From: Gammaproteobacteria bacterium
GTDB taxonomy: Bacteria; Pseudomonadota; Gammaproteobacteria; Pseudomonadales; Azotimanducaceae
Direction: 5' to 3'
DNA: 64,000 bases
NCBI GenBank assembly: GCA_026707735.1
Contig: JAPOWH010000002.1
Span: 434,001 to 498,000, forward strand
Below the pieces are notes generated by a model. The model ran no database searches, was not told the origin of the DNA, and saw nothing but the letters and a program-made list of their open reading frames with translations. This document shows, in pieces, positions 8,860 to 17,483 of the stretch. The translations under genes were made by a program, and so were the position numbers. Numbering within the stretch: the first letter of the stretch is position 1; the number at the start of each line of letters is the position of its first letter.

Positions 8860-9564
8860 ATGACAACACTAGGTGTACTGCTGGCAGACACAGTAGACGA
8901 ACCTCTGCGTGCGCGATTTGGGGACTACACAACCATGTTCGCCTCTCTTTTTGCCAGTGGAGGAATCGACCAATGCCACTTCAACAGCTACAACGTGTGG
9001 AATCAGCAATATCCAGAGGACATCGACGAATGCGACGCCTATGTGATAAGCGGAAGTAGGAAGAGCTGCTACGAATCGGACGACTGGATCAAACGATTGC
9101 TCGATTACATTCAGTTTTTGCACAGTCAGAGAAAAAAGACTATCGGAATCTGCTTTGGGCACCAATGCGTTGCCTTGGCTCTTGACGGATGTGTAGCGAG
9201 GAGCGAAAGAGGTTGGGGTGTTGGCGTGCACGAATACTCCGTGGTGGACGAAGACACCTTTCCATTCCTGAGATGTTCACCTGTGCGGTTGCAGTGTAGC
9301 CACCAGGATCAAGTTACAAGAATGCCTCGAGGCGCGACGCTTACATTGCAGAGTGAGTTTTGCCCCTATGCAGGCATGAAAATCGAGGACCATCTTCTAA
9401 CCGTTCAACCTCATCCGGAGTTCAGCGCGGGCTACGCTGAGTGTCTGCTGAGGACGAGAGAGGACTTGCTTGGTCCACGATTCCCGGGTGCGCTGGAGTC
9501 TCTGGTGCGGCAAACCGATGAAATCGGGATGGTTCGATCATTTGCCGCCTTTCTTGGCGTCTAA
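8860..9564 (+). CDS. Class I glutamine amidotransferase-like hydrolase
   Basis: 234 residues. Triad motifs of the class I GATase/peptidase C26 fold are visible: nucleophile Cys in GICFGHQCVALAL (about residue 98) and His/Glu in VQPHPEFS (about 187-189). Free-standing members remove gamma-glutamyl groups or supply ammonia to a partner. The ATG begins on the base after the TAG of the glutamine synthetase-like gene, so the two are certainly one transcript. No second synthetase domain is present. A role in hydrolysing the gamma-glutamyl compound made by the upstream ligase or its oxidised product is inferred. Confidence 0.85.
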   Translation: MTTLGVLLADTVDEPLRARFGDYTTMFASLFASGGIDQCHFNSYNVWNQQYPEDIDECDAYVISGSRKSCYESDDWIKRLLDYIQFLHSQRKKTIGICFGHQCVALALDGCVARSERGWGVGVHEYSVVDEDTFPFLRCSPVRLQCSHQDQVTRMPRGATLTLQSEFCPYAGMKIEDHLLTVQPHPEFSAGYAECLLRTREDLLGPRFPGALESLVRQTDEIGMVRSFAAFLGV

Positions 9565-9604
9565 GACTTGCAGCGTTTCCAGCGTGGTACAACGCTGTTT
9601 GCGC

Positions 9605-9874
9605 TTAGTCGCTGCGGAAGAAAATGACCCAAAGGAGCAAATAGCAGCCTATAGTGATTGCGGGGTGGAAAATGAGCGCGATGATTGTCGCGACCCTTAA
9701 GATTGCGGGATCGCATCCTACGCGCCGTGCCAGCCCTGCGCATACACCTAGAATCCATCCAGTGTCTTCTCTGAATATGCGAACCGCCGCAGGTTGTTTT
9801 TTCTTGCGGGCAAAGTCGGTCTTGTAGTCCCTTCCTTGCTCCGAGTACGAGTATGAGCCTGCTTGATGTTTCAT
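9605..9874 (-). CDS. PspC-domain membrane protein
   Basis: 89 residues from an ATG at 9874 (a longer in-frame start exists at 9937, but its extra 21 residues look non-coding). The PspC domain is recognisable: WILGVCAGLARRVGCDPAILRVATIIALIF, read as a conserved amphipathic stretch, then a hydrophobic hairpin at the C-terminus. A basic, hydrophilic N-terminus precedes it. PspC-domain proteins sit in the inner membrane and often respond to envelope stress. No pspA or pspB is adjacent, so this is a stand-alone member of unknown role. Confidence 0.8.
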   Translation of the reverse strand: MKHQAGSYSYSEQGRDYKTDFARKKKQPAAVRIFREDTGWILGVCAGLARRVGCDPAILRVATIIALIFHPAITIGCYLLLWVIFFRSD

Positions 9875-9986
9875 TTTCGTAAGTGTCAGTTGGTTTACAA
9901 CACATAGTATGCAAGAATCGTGCCAATCATTGTGCAATCTTGGATTTTTACCGGTTCGTAGGGATCGGACAAAGCACGCAGGTTTA

Positions 9987-10007
9987 ATTTAGTCAAATAC
10001 ACTAAAT
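9987..10007. repeat. Inverted repeat ATTTAGT-N7-ACTAAAT
   Basis: Perfect 7-bp arms (9987-9993 and 10001-10007) around a 7-base spacer. The right-arm sequence recurs at 10034-10040. The dyad size and repetition suggest a regulator binding site, but none is identified. Confidence 0.45.
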
Positions 10008-10154
10008 AGTGGTGTCGAACACGCCGAGAGTTCACTAAATTACGGGCGAAATTGTCACGTAGCGGTGTACGTGGGGCGTTTTGCACTTCATACCGTGTTT
10101 GCCAAACTATTAGAATGTCAGCTTCAACGTGCGACCGGGAACGCACGATGTACA

Positions 10155-10197
10155 TATAGTGCAACTCTTCGCTGGACCGCGAAGACACTATAGTGCA
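10155..10197 (+). promoter_or_regulatory. Hairpin framed by direct TATAGTGCA repeats upstream of CoA ligase
   Basis: TATAGTGCA occurs at 10155-10163 and 10189-10197. Between them TCTTCGC (10166-10172) pairs with GCGAAGA (10179-10185) around a 6-base loop. TATAGT could serve as a -10 box in either copy; the second ends 16 bases before the ATG. The function is unproven. Confidence 0.4.
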
Positions 10198-10213
10198 GGA
10201 CATTGGGGGAAAC

Positions 10214-12184
10214 ATGGCTCTTCATTTCGCAACCGTGTGGGAAACAATTGCAGATTTGGTCCCGTCACGGGATGCACTGGTTTGTGGGCCCGTGCGCAGG
10301 TCCTGGAGAGAATACGACGATAGGGCGTCAAGAATAGCCTCTGTGCTCGCCGAACACGACCTTGGGGTTGGGTCAAAGGCAGGGATCTACGCGCACAATT
10401 CCAACGAATACCTCGAAGCTCAGTATGGCATTTTCAAGATCAGAGGCTGCCCAATCAATGTGAACTATCGATACACAGCCGAGGAATTGGCATACATCAT
10501 CGACAATTCCGATGCGGAGGCGTTGTTCTATCAGGCGTGCTATGCAGCACGCATTTGGGAAATCCGTGACAGACTGCCCAAAGTGAAGCTCTACATCCAG
10601 ATTGCCGACGGCACAGAGTCGTTGCTTGATCAGTCATTGGATTTCGAACAGTGCATTTTGACTCACAAGCCATTGGAGCGAAGGCACGACCGGTCTGGCG
10701 ACGATGTTTACATGCTTTACACCGGCGGCACTACGGGCATGCCAAAAGGAGTCATGTACAAGCAACGTGAATTCATCAGTGCATTGATGTCGGGCATAGG
10801 ATCCATCGGCATAGATGCGCCAGAAGAGCTCGCTGAAATTGCACCGTTTTTGACTGCCTTGGATGAGGCAGAGTTGACCCCTGTTTGCCTACCCGCTTGT
10901 CCTTTGATGCATGGAACTGGAATGTGGTTGGGCGCGATGATCCCGCATCTCTACGGAGGCACGGTGGTCACGATCCCCAAGCTGGGACTGGATCCGCACT
11001 TGATTTGGAGCGAAGTTGAGAGAAACCAGGCAAACCAAGTTGTGATCGTTGGCGATGCCTTTGCTCGACCCATGCTCGAGGCGTTGAACGACTCGATAGT
11101 CATGGGTCGGCCCTACGACATTAGCTGCGTGCGACAAATCATATCGAGCGGAGTCATGTGGAGCAGTGAAGTGAAGGAAGCGCTGCTTGAGCACAACGAC
11201 ATGGTGCTAGTTGATGCAATGGGTTCTACCGAAGGCGGCATGGGGACGTCTGTTTCAAACCGAGAAGACACCCCTGCGACTGCCAAGTTCGCGTTACGTC
11301 CCGGGGTAAAGGTGTTCGACGAGAACGACGAGGAAGTTGAGCCGGGGAGCGGTAAATCGGGCCGTATGGCAACCAGTGGACTGGTTCCCATTGGCTACTA
11401 CAAGGATCCAGAAAAATCTGCGGCAACTTTTCGGGAAATTGACGGCGTGCGCTATAGCTTTCCGGGCGACTACGCAACCGTTGAGAGCGACGGCACCATT
11501 ACATTGCTCGGCAGGGGAAGCAATTGCATCAATACGGCAGGCGAGAAGGTTTATCCAGAGGAAGTGGAGGAAGTCGCCAAGCGGCACTCCGCCGTTGAGG
11601 ACTGTTTAGTTGTTGGAGTTCCCGACAGGCGCTTTGGCCACAGAATTGTGGCTATTGTTTCCTGCATAGAAGGTCAAACCGTAGCGGAGCGTGACCTTAT
11701 TGATTTCTCTCGAGAGCATTTGGCTGGGTACAAACTTCCCAAGCAGGTGTTTATTGAAGAGTCGGTACGTCGTTCCCCCGCAGGAAAGGCCGACTACAAG
11801 TGGGCGCGTGCGCTGGCTGAGGAAAGAGTTGAAGAACTCGACGCAAGTGCTGCACACTTGCAAATGGGTGACAGTCCTGAGCTTTCGGACACTCTTGATG
11901 AGCCGGAGATTCATGCCGTGCGGCGCGGATTGATTCGTCAAATGATCGATCAGTACGAAAACCCAAACAAACTAGCTCGAGCATTGTCTGACCGTGCCAA
12001 AATTCTTGGCTACCCACGCCAATTCAACGCTGGCCAACTGTCCTACCTTGCTTCCCGAGCGAAATTCAGGAATGTGGACCCGGTGCTAATGCTTTGCATT
12101 GAATCACTGTCCAACGGCAAGATCACGCGACGTGAGCTGGTGCCTGAATTGTTTCTTGACATTACCACCACAAGAGTCACCTAA
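10214..12184 (+). CDS. Acyl-CoA synthetase (FadD3/FadD19-like AMP-forming) with C-terminal extension
   Basis: 656 residues from ATG 10214, which has GGGGGA 4 bases upstream. The ANL-superfamily P-loop appears as YTGGTTGMPKGVMY (about residue 175), the adenine motif as MGSTEGGMG (about 340), and the catalytic lysine motif as SPAGKADYKWAR (about 520). The YTGGTTGMPKGVM form is typical of the FadD3/FadD17/FadD19 branch, which includes steroid side-chain ligases. After the catalytic lysine domain the protein continues for roughly 110 predicted-helical residues, where family members normally stop. The 80-bp gap to a second CoA ligase suggests one transcript. It activates a carboxylic acid of unknown identity to its CoA thioester. 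Confidence 0.87.
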   Translation: MALHFATVWETIADLVPSRDALVCGPVRRSWREYDDRASRIASVLAEHDLGVGSKAGIYAHNSNEYLEAQYGIFKIRGCPINVNYRYTAEELAYIIDNSDAEALFYQACYAARIWEIRDRLPKVKLYIQIADGTESLLDQSLDFEQCILTHKPLERRHDRSGDDVYMLYTGGTTGMPKGVMYKQREFISALMSGIGSIGIDAPEELAEIAPFLTALDEAELTPVCLPACPLMHGTGMWLGAMIPHLYGGTVVTIPKLGLDPHLIWSEVERNQANQVVIVGDAFARPMLEALNDSIVMGRPYDISCVRQIISSGVMWSSEVKEALLEHNDMVLVDAMGSTEGGMGTSVSNREDTPATAKFALRPGVKVFDENDEEVEPGSGKSGRMATSGLVPIGYYKDPEKSAATFREIDGVRYSFPGDYATVESDGTITLLGRGSNCINTAGEKVYPEEVEEVAKRHSAVEDCLVVGVPDRRFGHRIVAIVSCIEGQTVAERDLIDFSREHLAGYKLPKQVFIEESVRRSPAGKADYKWARALAEERVEELDASAAHLQMGDSPELSDTLDEPEIHAVRRGLIRQMIDQYENPNKLARALSDRAKILGYPRQFNAGQLSYLASRAKFRNVDPVLMLCIESLSNGKITRRELVPELFLDITTTRVT

Positions 12185-12262
12185 ATTCAACTAGACGAGC
12201 TCCCTTCCGTGGATCGCCTTGTACATAACTGTTGAATGCACTTGTAGGAGTTTTCTCAATTT

Positions 12263-13906
12263 ATGGGAATGCAACACACGCCGCTGACCATGTCTCGAAT
12301 CATCAATCGGGGAGCAGTGGTTCAGCCAGATTCGGAAATCGTAACGGCAACAGGAGATGGCGTTCGCCGCCAGACGTATTCGAGTACCGTCCGGCGTTCC
12401 AATCAATTGGCGCACGCGTTGCGTCGGGATGGAATTGCCGTTGGCGATCGTGTAGGCACTTTCATGTGGAACGGCTCGCGGCATGTGGAGGCCTATTGTG
12501 CAACCGCCAACATGGGAGCTGTCCTACACACGGTCAACATCCGTCTATCTCCAGTTGATTTGGAGTACATCATTGGTCACGCACTAGATCGGTTGATCAT
12601 CGTTGACGCAGACTTGCTTCCCCTACTGGAGCAGCTAAGCGATCGATTGCCTTTTGTTGAACGCTATGTGATTGCTGCCGAACCTGGGTTCGAAAACTGG
12701 GAAACATCTCTGCCAAACGCTGTCGACTATGAAGACTTCATTTCGGGAATGCCGGAACATTTCGATCCACCTGCGCTGGAGGAATCTGCTGCATTGGGCC
12801 TTTGCTACACGAGCGGCACTACTGGAAATCCTAAGGGGGTGGAGTACGAACATCGGGCACAGTACCTGCACACTCTGACGATTTCCATGACGGATGCTAT
12901 GGGACTTTCCGCTACTGATACGTTGTGTGGGATCGTTCCTATGTTCCATGCGATGGGTTGGGGATTGCCATGGGCGGCATTGATGCTGGGCTGCAAGCAG
13001 GTGCTACCGCACAGATTCATGTCCCCAGAACGACTCGTCCAGTTGATGGTAGACGAACAGGTGACGTTGTCGGCGGGTGTTCCCACCATCTGGCAAGGAA
13101 TCAAGGGATTCATCGATCAAAGTACGGACGCTGTCGACTTGTCGAGGTTGACGCGTGTTACCTGCGGAGGTTCCGCTCCACCGGCGTCACTTGTCGCGTG
13201 GTATTGGAATGAGCTGCACGTCGAGATGATTCAAGGATGGGGCATGACCGAAACCAGCCCGCTAGGTACGTTGGCGCGTCGTGTGGCAAAGCGTTCGCAC
13301 ATCGACGGTTCTCCCGCGCAGCTCATTGACAATGGCTGCAAGGCAGGCCTCCTCATGCCAGGGCTCGAATTGGACATATTTGACGAAGATTTCAATCGAC
13401 TCCCACATGATGGTGAGTCCGTCGGAGAGATTCTTGTGCGAGGTCCGTGGATTTGTTCCGAATACTACAAAAATCCGCAACCATCCAAATTCCACGAAAA
13501 CTGGCTGATTACCGGCGACGTCGGTTCAATCGACGAAGAGGAGTACTTGATCATTGCAGACCGATCCAAGGACTTGGTCAAGAGCGGTGGTGAGTGGATT
13601 TCCTCAGTAGACTTGGAGAATCACATCGTAGCCATGGACGGTGTTGAACAAGCCTGCGTAGTAGCCCAACCTCATCCAAGGTGGGATGAACGCCCGGTTG
13701 CACTGGTGGTGGTGGGCTCCGAATCAGAGGTTGACGAAGAGAAGCTCAAGAATCACTGTCTGCTTAAGTTCGCGAAATGGCAAGTGCCTGACGACGTGCT
13801 TTTCGTGGAGTCTATTCCCCTCACTTCGACCGGAAAACTCGACAAGAAGGCAGTGCGCGCGAAATTGAAGGAAGACGGGTATGTTCTTCCAGAGTTGCGC
13901 AATTAG
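12263..13906 (+). CDS. Medium/long-chain fatty-acid-CoA ligase (AlkK-like)
   Basis: 547 residues, normal ANL length. Motifs are CYTSGTTGNPKGVEYEHR (P-loop, about residue 182), GWGMTETSP (A5, about 328), ITGDVGSIDEEEY (A7), DLVKSGGEWISSVDLE (A8) and TSTGKLDKKAVR with the catalytic lysine near the C-terminus. The YTSGTTGNPKGV...YEHR form and the MFHAMGWGLPW stretch match AlkK-type ligases for medium-chain fatty acids. A TAGGAG lies 12 bases upstream of the ATG; a second in-frame ATG at 12269 has a longer spacing. It is downstream of another CoA ligase, so the pair may serve uptake and activation of acyl substrates. Confidence 0.88.
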   Translation: MGMQHTPLTMSRIINRGAVVQPDSEIVTATGDGVRRQTYSSTVRRSNQLAHALRRDGIAVGDRVGTFMWNGSRHVEAYCATANMGAVLHTVNIRLSPVDLEYIIGHALDRLIIVDADLLPLLEQLSDRLPFVERYVIAAEPGFENWETSLPNAVDYEDFISGMPEHFDPPALEESAALGLCYTSGTTGNPKGVEYEHRAQYLHTLTISMTDAMGLSATDTLCGIVPMFHAMGWGLPWAALMLGCKQVLPHRFMSPERLVQLMVDEQVTLSAGVPTIWQGIKGFIDQSTDAVDLSRLTRVTCGGSAPPASLVAWYWNELHVEMIQGWGMTETSPLGTLARRVAKRSHIDGSPAQLIDNGCKAGLLMPGLELDIFDEDFNRLPHDGESVGEILVRGPWICSEYYKNPQPSKFHENWLITGDVGSIDEEEYLIIADRSKDLVKSGGEWISSVDLENHIVAMDGVEQACVVAQPHPRWDERPVALVVVGSESEVDEEKLKNHCLLKFAKWQVPDDVLFVESIPLTSTGKLDKKAVRAKLKEDGYVLPELRN

Positions 13907-13933
13907 GAAACAACCTCGCGGGCGCCGCAAAAC

Positions 13934-15118
13934 TTATTCGTCCTTTTCGCCGTAGGAGTGGGCTATGGCAACATTCTCGTCAAGAACGATTCCAAGACCC
14001 GGTTCGGTGGGCGGAATGATGTATCCGCCTTCCCACTGTATGGGTTTTTCCAGTATTTGGGCGTGAAATCCGTCAAATCGTCCGATGCTCTCTTGGATCA
14101 GGAAGTTCGGACTACAAGTGTCCACTTGAATGTTGGCGGCTGCTTCGACTGGACCGCAGTACAAGTGTGGCGCGATTTGTGCGTAGTACGCTTCCGCCAT
14201 ACCAGCGATCTTTCGCGCTTCAAGGATGCCACCTACTCGTCCTAGCGCCATCTGCAGGATGGCTGCGGCTTGCTTCTCCAGTAGTTCTCTAAATTCGAAT
14301 TTAGTGGATAGTCGTTCGCCTGATGCAACAGGAATGCTGGTCGACCGGGCTACCCTTGCCATTTCGTCGCGGTTCTCAGGAGGCACCGGTTCCTCGAACC
14401 AAAGTGGATCGTATTTCTCTATGCGCTTGGCAAATCGTATGGTTCCCGATGTGGTGGATTGACCATGCGTTCCAATGAGAATATCGGCTTTGTTTCCTAC
14501 CGTTTCTCTCACAGCCCGAACGACAGTTTCGGCATTTTCCAGTCTATCCAATGGTGGCTCTCTAGGATCTTCATTTCCCATCACATCGATCAGGGGATCG
14601 AATTTGAGAGCTGTGAACCCTTCCACGACGTGAGCTCTTGCGCTTGCAGCTGCTGATTCGGAATTCGTGTGCGGTGATTTACGCGACTGATCGTCAGGTG
14701 CAGGCCAGAGGTACGTGTACGAACGCAGCCGCTCGTGGTATTTTCCGCCTAGCAGGTTGTAAATTGGCTGACCGAGTCCTTTGCCAATTAAGTCCCAGCA
14801 TGCCATTTCCAATGCGCTGAGGATGCCCATGACCGTGTGGTCTGGATGCTGGTGATGATCGTGAGATTCATACCCTTCGCCGTAGTAGACATTGCGCCAG
14901 AGGCGTTCGATTTGGAAGGGATCGCGTCCAACCACATAGGTTTCGCAAACGTCCTCAATCATACGAGCAACGGTAAGAGGGTGAAACGGTACTTTGTACG
15001 CCTCCCCAATTCCTTCGATGGCATCATTGGAGATCAGCTTTACAAATACCCAGAACCTCCCGCCCCGGTGTGGCCGAGGCGTCTGAACAACATACGTCTT
15101 GAAATCGACGATTTTCAT
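13934..15118 (-). CDS. Mandelate racemase/muconate lactonizing (enolase-superfamily) dehydratase
   Basis: 394 residues. The N-terminal capping domain begins MKIVDFKTYVVQTPRPHRGG, followed by a TIM barrel with KFDP on the second strand (about residue 172), WFEEPVPPEN and VASGERLS carrying the metal-binding glutamates (about 245 and 271), and IAPHLYCGPV near the C-terminus. The pattern resembles sugar-acid dehydratases (galactonate/gluconate-type) of the mandelate racemase subgroup. The substrate cannot be decided from sequence. It is a monocistronic gene, convergent with the AlkK-like ligase. Confidence 0.83.
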   Translation of the reverse strand: MKIVDFKTYVVQTPRPHRGGRFWVFVKLISNDAIEGIGEAYKVPFHPLTVARMIEDVCETYVVGRDPFQIERLWRNVYYGEGYESHDHHQHPDHTVMGILSALEMACWDLIGKGLGQPIYNLLGGKYHERLRSYTYLWPAPDDQSRKSPHTNSESAAASARAHVVEGFTALKFDPLIDVMGNEDPREPPLDRLENAETVVRAVRETVGNKADILIGTHGQSTTSGTIRFAKRIEKYDPLWFEEPVPPENRDEMARVARSTSIPVASGERLSTKFEFRELLEKQAAAILQMALGRVGGILEARKIAGMAEAYYAQIAPHLYCGPVEAAANIQVDTCSPNFLIQESIGRFDGFHAQILEKPIQWEGGYIIPPTEPGLGIVLDENVAIAHSYGEKDE

Positions 15119-15297
15119 ACTTTACTCCCTAGTTTTTGTCGCGGAGTATTCGGCTGCTTGGCGATTATGCTGTTGAATTTGGCTAAAGGAACTAAAGCCG
15201 GTCATAACATGACACAATTGGTCGCAGCGATTGGGAATCGTAATGCTACTGTTGCTAACGGACCTTTTTGCGCATAACGTGAGGTAACGCGACGACA

Positions 15298-15795
15298 ATG
15301 AAGAAGGGTGGCGGAGTTCTTTCGGTTATTGGAGGGGCAGTAGGAATAGTCGAATCCGTGATATTGATTCTCGGAGCGGCAATCGGACTGCGTTTTGGCG
15401 ACGCGTACTCTGCACTCTCATTCGTTATGGGGTGGGTGGGGCTTGTATTCTCGCTAGCCCTTGTGTTGTTGGGTTCTCTGGTTCTCAGATCTTCACAGAG
15501 ATGGTACGGGTTAATGTCCTTAGCTTGTGCATGTGTTGGCGTCTTGCTGGCTTCAGGCGTTTTTGTAACAATCCTGCTGACTGGTCCGACGACCAAGGGC
15601 ATTTCGCTGATGCGGAGCGGCTCAACCACATACACATCCGAAGCACTAGGGGTATTGTGGTCGTCAGGCTGGTATATCGGAATATTTCTGGTTTTGGGTG
15701 TGGTCGGTGGAGTATTGGCGACGCTTGGGACGACCACACGCAATCAAGAACTAAACGAACCACCGAGCGAAAAACTGCCGTCTTCAGACACATAG
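15298..15795 (+). CDS. Four-helix membrane protein of unknown function
   Basis: 165 residues with four hydrophobic segments (about residues 7-30, 40-62, 74-95 and 118-142) and a short hydrophilic, acidic C-terminal tail. No catalytic motif is recognised. Glycine-rich first helix (GGGVLSVIGGAVGIV) and a small loop after helix 3 resemble small DUF4064-like or tetraspan bacterial proteins, but this is only a resemblance. Divergent from the enolase-superfamily gene and convergent with the dihydroorotase gene. Coding reality is supported by the long open frame and membrane pattern. Confidence 0.6.
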   Translation: MKKGGGVLSVIGGAVGIVESVILILGAAIGLRFGDAYSALSFVMGWVGLVFSLALVLLGSLVLRSSQRWYGLMSLACACVGVLLASGVFVTILLTGPTTKGISLMRSGSTTYTSEALGVLWSSGWYIGIFLVLGVVGGVLATLGTTTRNQELNEPPSEKLPSSDT

Positions 15796-15939
15796 TGGCC
15801 GAATGTAGAGGATTCGAATGTTACGGTTTGCAGATTTGGCCGAAGTCAATCCCAAGTCGTCAAATGTGTTTCGCATTAGCAACCTGCACACTCCAAGAAC
15901 CTGCACGCTGTGCTAACGGAGAAACATGTTCAGACGCGT

Positions 15940-17268
15940 CTAACGGTCATACTCCAAAGCCTGTCCACATTGCTCTGACTGGAAGCGTCCGTTGGAGTAC
16001 ATGTGGACGCCATTTACGAAGGTGTCTGTCACGCGAGTCGAGAATGTCAGCCCAGAAAATGGAGACCAACCGCACTTCGACCTGATTTCAGTCTTGTCGA
16101 TGTCAGTGTCTAGATTTGGGTCAACAACTGCGATGTCAGCCCAGTAGCCTTCACGAAGAAACCCCCTCTCCTTTACGTTGAACAACGTTGCTGGTGCGTG
16201 CGAGGTCTTCGCAACAGCAGTTTCTAGGGAGAGAGTGCCCGATTTTACGAGTTCCAGCAAGCATGGAAGTGCAAACTCCACAAGTGGAAGTCCAGCGGGC
16301 GCATCGAGAAAATCCTGGTCTTTTTCAGATCGAGTGTGCGGAGCGTGATCGGTGGCGATTACATCCACTCGGTCGTCAACAAGCGCTTGCTGCAACGCGC
16401 GCTGATCTTCAGGCCGCTTGATTGCAGGATTGCATTTGATGTCGGCACCCTTCCTCGCATACCAAGAATCGTCGAAGTAGAGATGGTGGATGCAAACTTC
16501 TCCCGTGATTCTCTTTGATTCCAAGGGTCCAGGCTGAAAGAGATCCAGCTCAACTTCAGTTGTCAAATGTAGGACGTGTAGTCTCGAGCCAAAGCGCTTT
16601 GCAAGGTCGACTGCCATTGTCGAAGATCGCAAACATGCTTCGGCAGAGCGAATTTCGGCGTGCAGTTCGGGAGGAGGGTTTGATCCATGTAACTTGCGAG
16701 CCTCTTCTTCGTTCTCTTGAATTGTCGGGGTGTGCTCGCAATGGGTCGCGATGAGGAGCGGACACGAAGCGAATATCCCTTCGAGCGTGGCAGGGTCGTC
16801 CACCAACATGTTTCCAGTCGACGCCCCCATGAATACCTTGACTCCACATGCCATGAAGCGATCCACGGACTTGATGTCTTCAAGATTGTCGTTTGTTGCA
16901 CCCAAGTAGAAGCCATAATTCGCTAGCGAACGGGCTGCCGCGCGGTCGTGCTTTTCGAGCAGCCGTGTGTTGTTTATGGTTTGGGGGTTGCAGTTGGGCA
17001 TTTCCATGTAGCTAGTGATACCGCCTGCCAAAGCCGCTCGAGATTCTGTAGCAATCGTGGCTTTGTACTCCAAACCCGGTTCGCGAAAGTGGACTTGGTC
17101 GTCAATCATTCCGGGCAGTATCCAAGCTCCGTTGACGTCCAATTCTTGTAGCCCGGTTGCAGTTCCGCCTACTTGTGAGATTCGTCCATCGGTCATTGCC
17201 AAATCACCTTCAATTGATGTTTGTTCATTGACGATGGTGCCGTTCTTCAATACGAAGGAATGAGTCAC
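15940..17268 (-). CDS. pyrC: Dihydroorotase (class I, amidohydrolase family)
   Basis: 442 residues. Metal site motifs are DDQVHFREPG (about residues 57-66; HxH variant with QVHFR), the GVKVFMGASTGN stretch holding the carboxylated-lysine region (about 151), His in THCEH (about 179), LHLTT (about 235) and the catalytic Asp in ATDHAPH (about 313). The enzyme cyclises carbamoyl aspartate to dihydroorotate in pyrimidine synthesis. The closely related allantoinase/hydantoinase families share the fold, but HFREPG and the GASTGN-containing stretch favour dihydroorotase. It is monocistronic and divergent from glcD. Confidence 0.87.
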   Translation of the reverse strand: MTHSFVLKNGTIVNEQTSIEGDLAMTDGRISQVGGTATGLQELDVNGAWILPGMIDDQVHFREPGLEYKATIATESRAALAGGITSYMEMPNCNPQTINNTRLLEKHDRAAARSLANYGFYLGATNDNLEDIKSVDRFMACGVKVFMGASTGNMLVDDPATLEGIFASCPLLIATHCEHTPTIQENEEEARKLHGSNPPPELHAEIRSAEACLRSSTMAVDLAKRFGSRLHVLHLTTEVELDLFQPGPLESKRITGEVCIHHLYFDDSWYARKGADIKCNPAIKRPEDQRALQQALVDDRVDVIATDHAPHTRSEKDQDFLDAPAGLPLVEFALPCLLELVKSGTLSLETAVAKTSHAPATLFNVKERGFLREGYWADIAVVDPNLDTDIDKTEIRSKCGWSPFSGLTFSTRVTDTFVNGVHMYSNGRFQSEQCGQALEYDR

Positions 17269-17483
17269 TGTTCAATTTCCTCTAGCTAAGGTCTGGCGTC
17301 GACAGGGCAAGGCGACCTCTGCCTTCGTTTGCGAATGTTAACGAACCATTGTTGAAGGTGAGTCTGGGTTCTTTGTTTGCCTAGTAGTCTCGTGTAATTC
17401 TGTGGGATTGGAACAAGCGGGGATTCTGCAAGAGCCTTGCTTGCGTTGGCGAGTGCACAGAGACTACATATGGGTTTGCTAGC

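Larger units (their letters stand above)
9875..10213. other. Divergent intergenic region, 339 bp, repeat-rich
   Basis: Lies between the PspC gene (minus) and a CoA ligase (plus). No plausible gene is seen. It holds an inverted repeat ATTTAGT...ACTAAAT, a third ACTAAAT copy at 10034-10040, and a hairpin flanked by two TATAGTGCA copies just before the ligase start. Both promoters must lie here. Confidence 0.6.
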
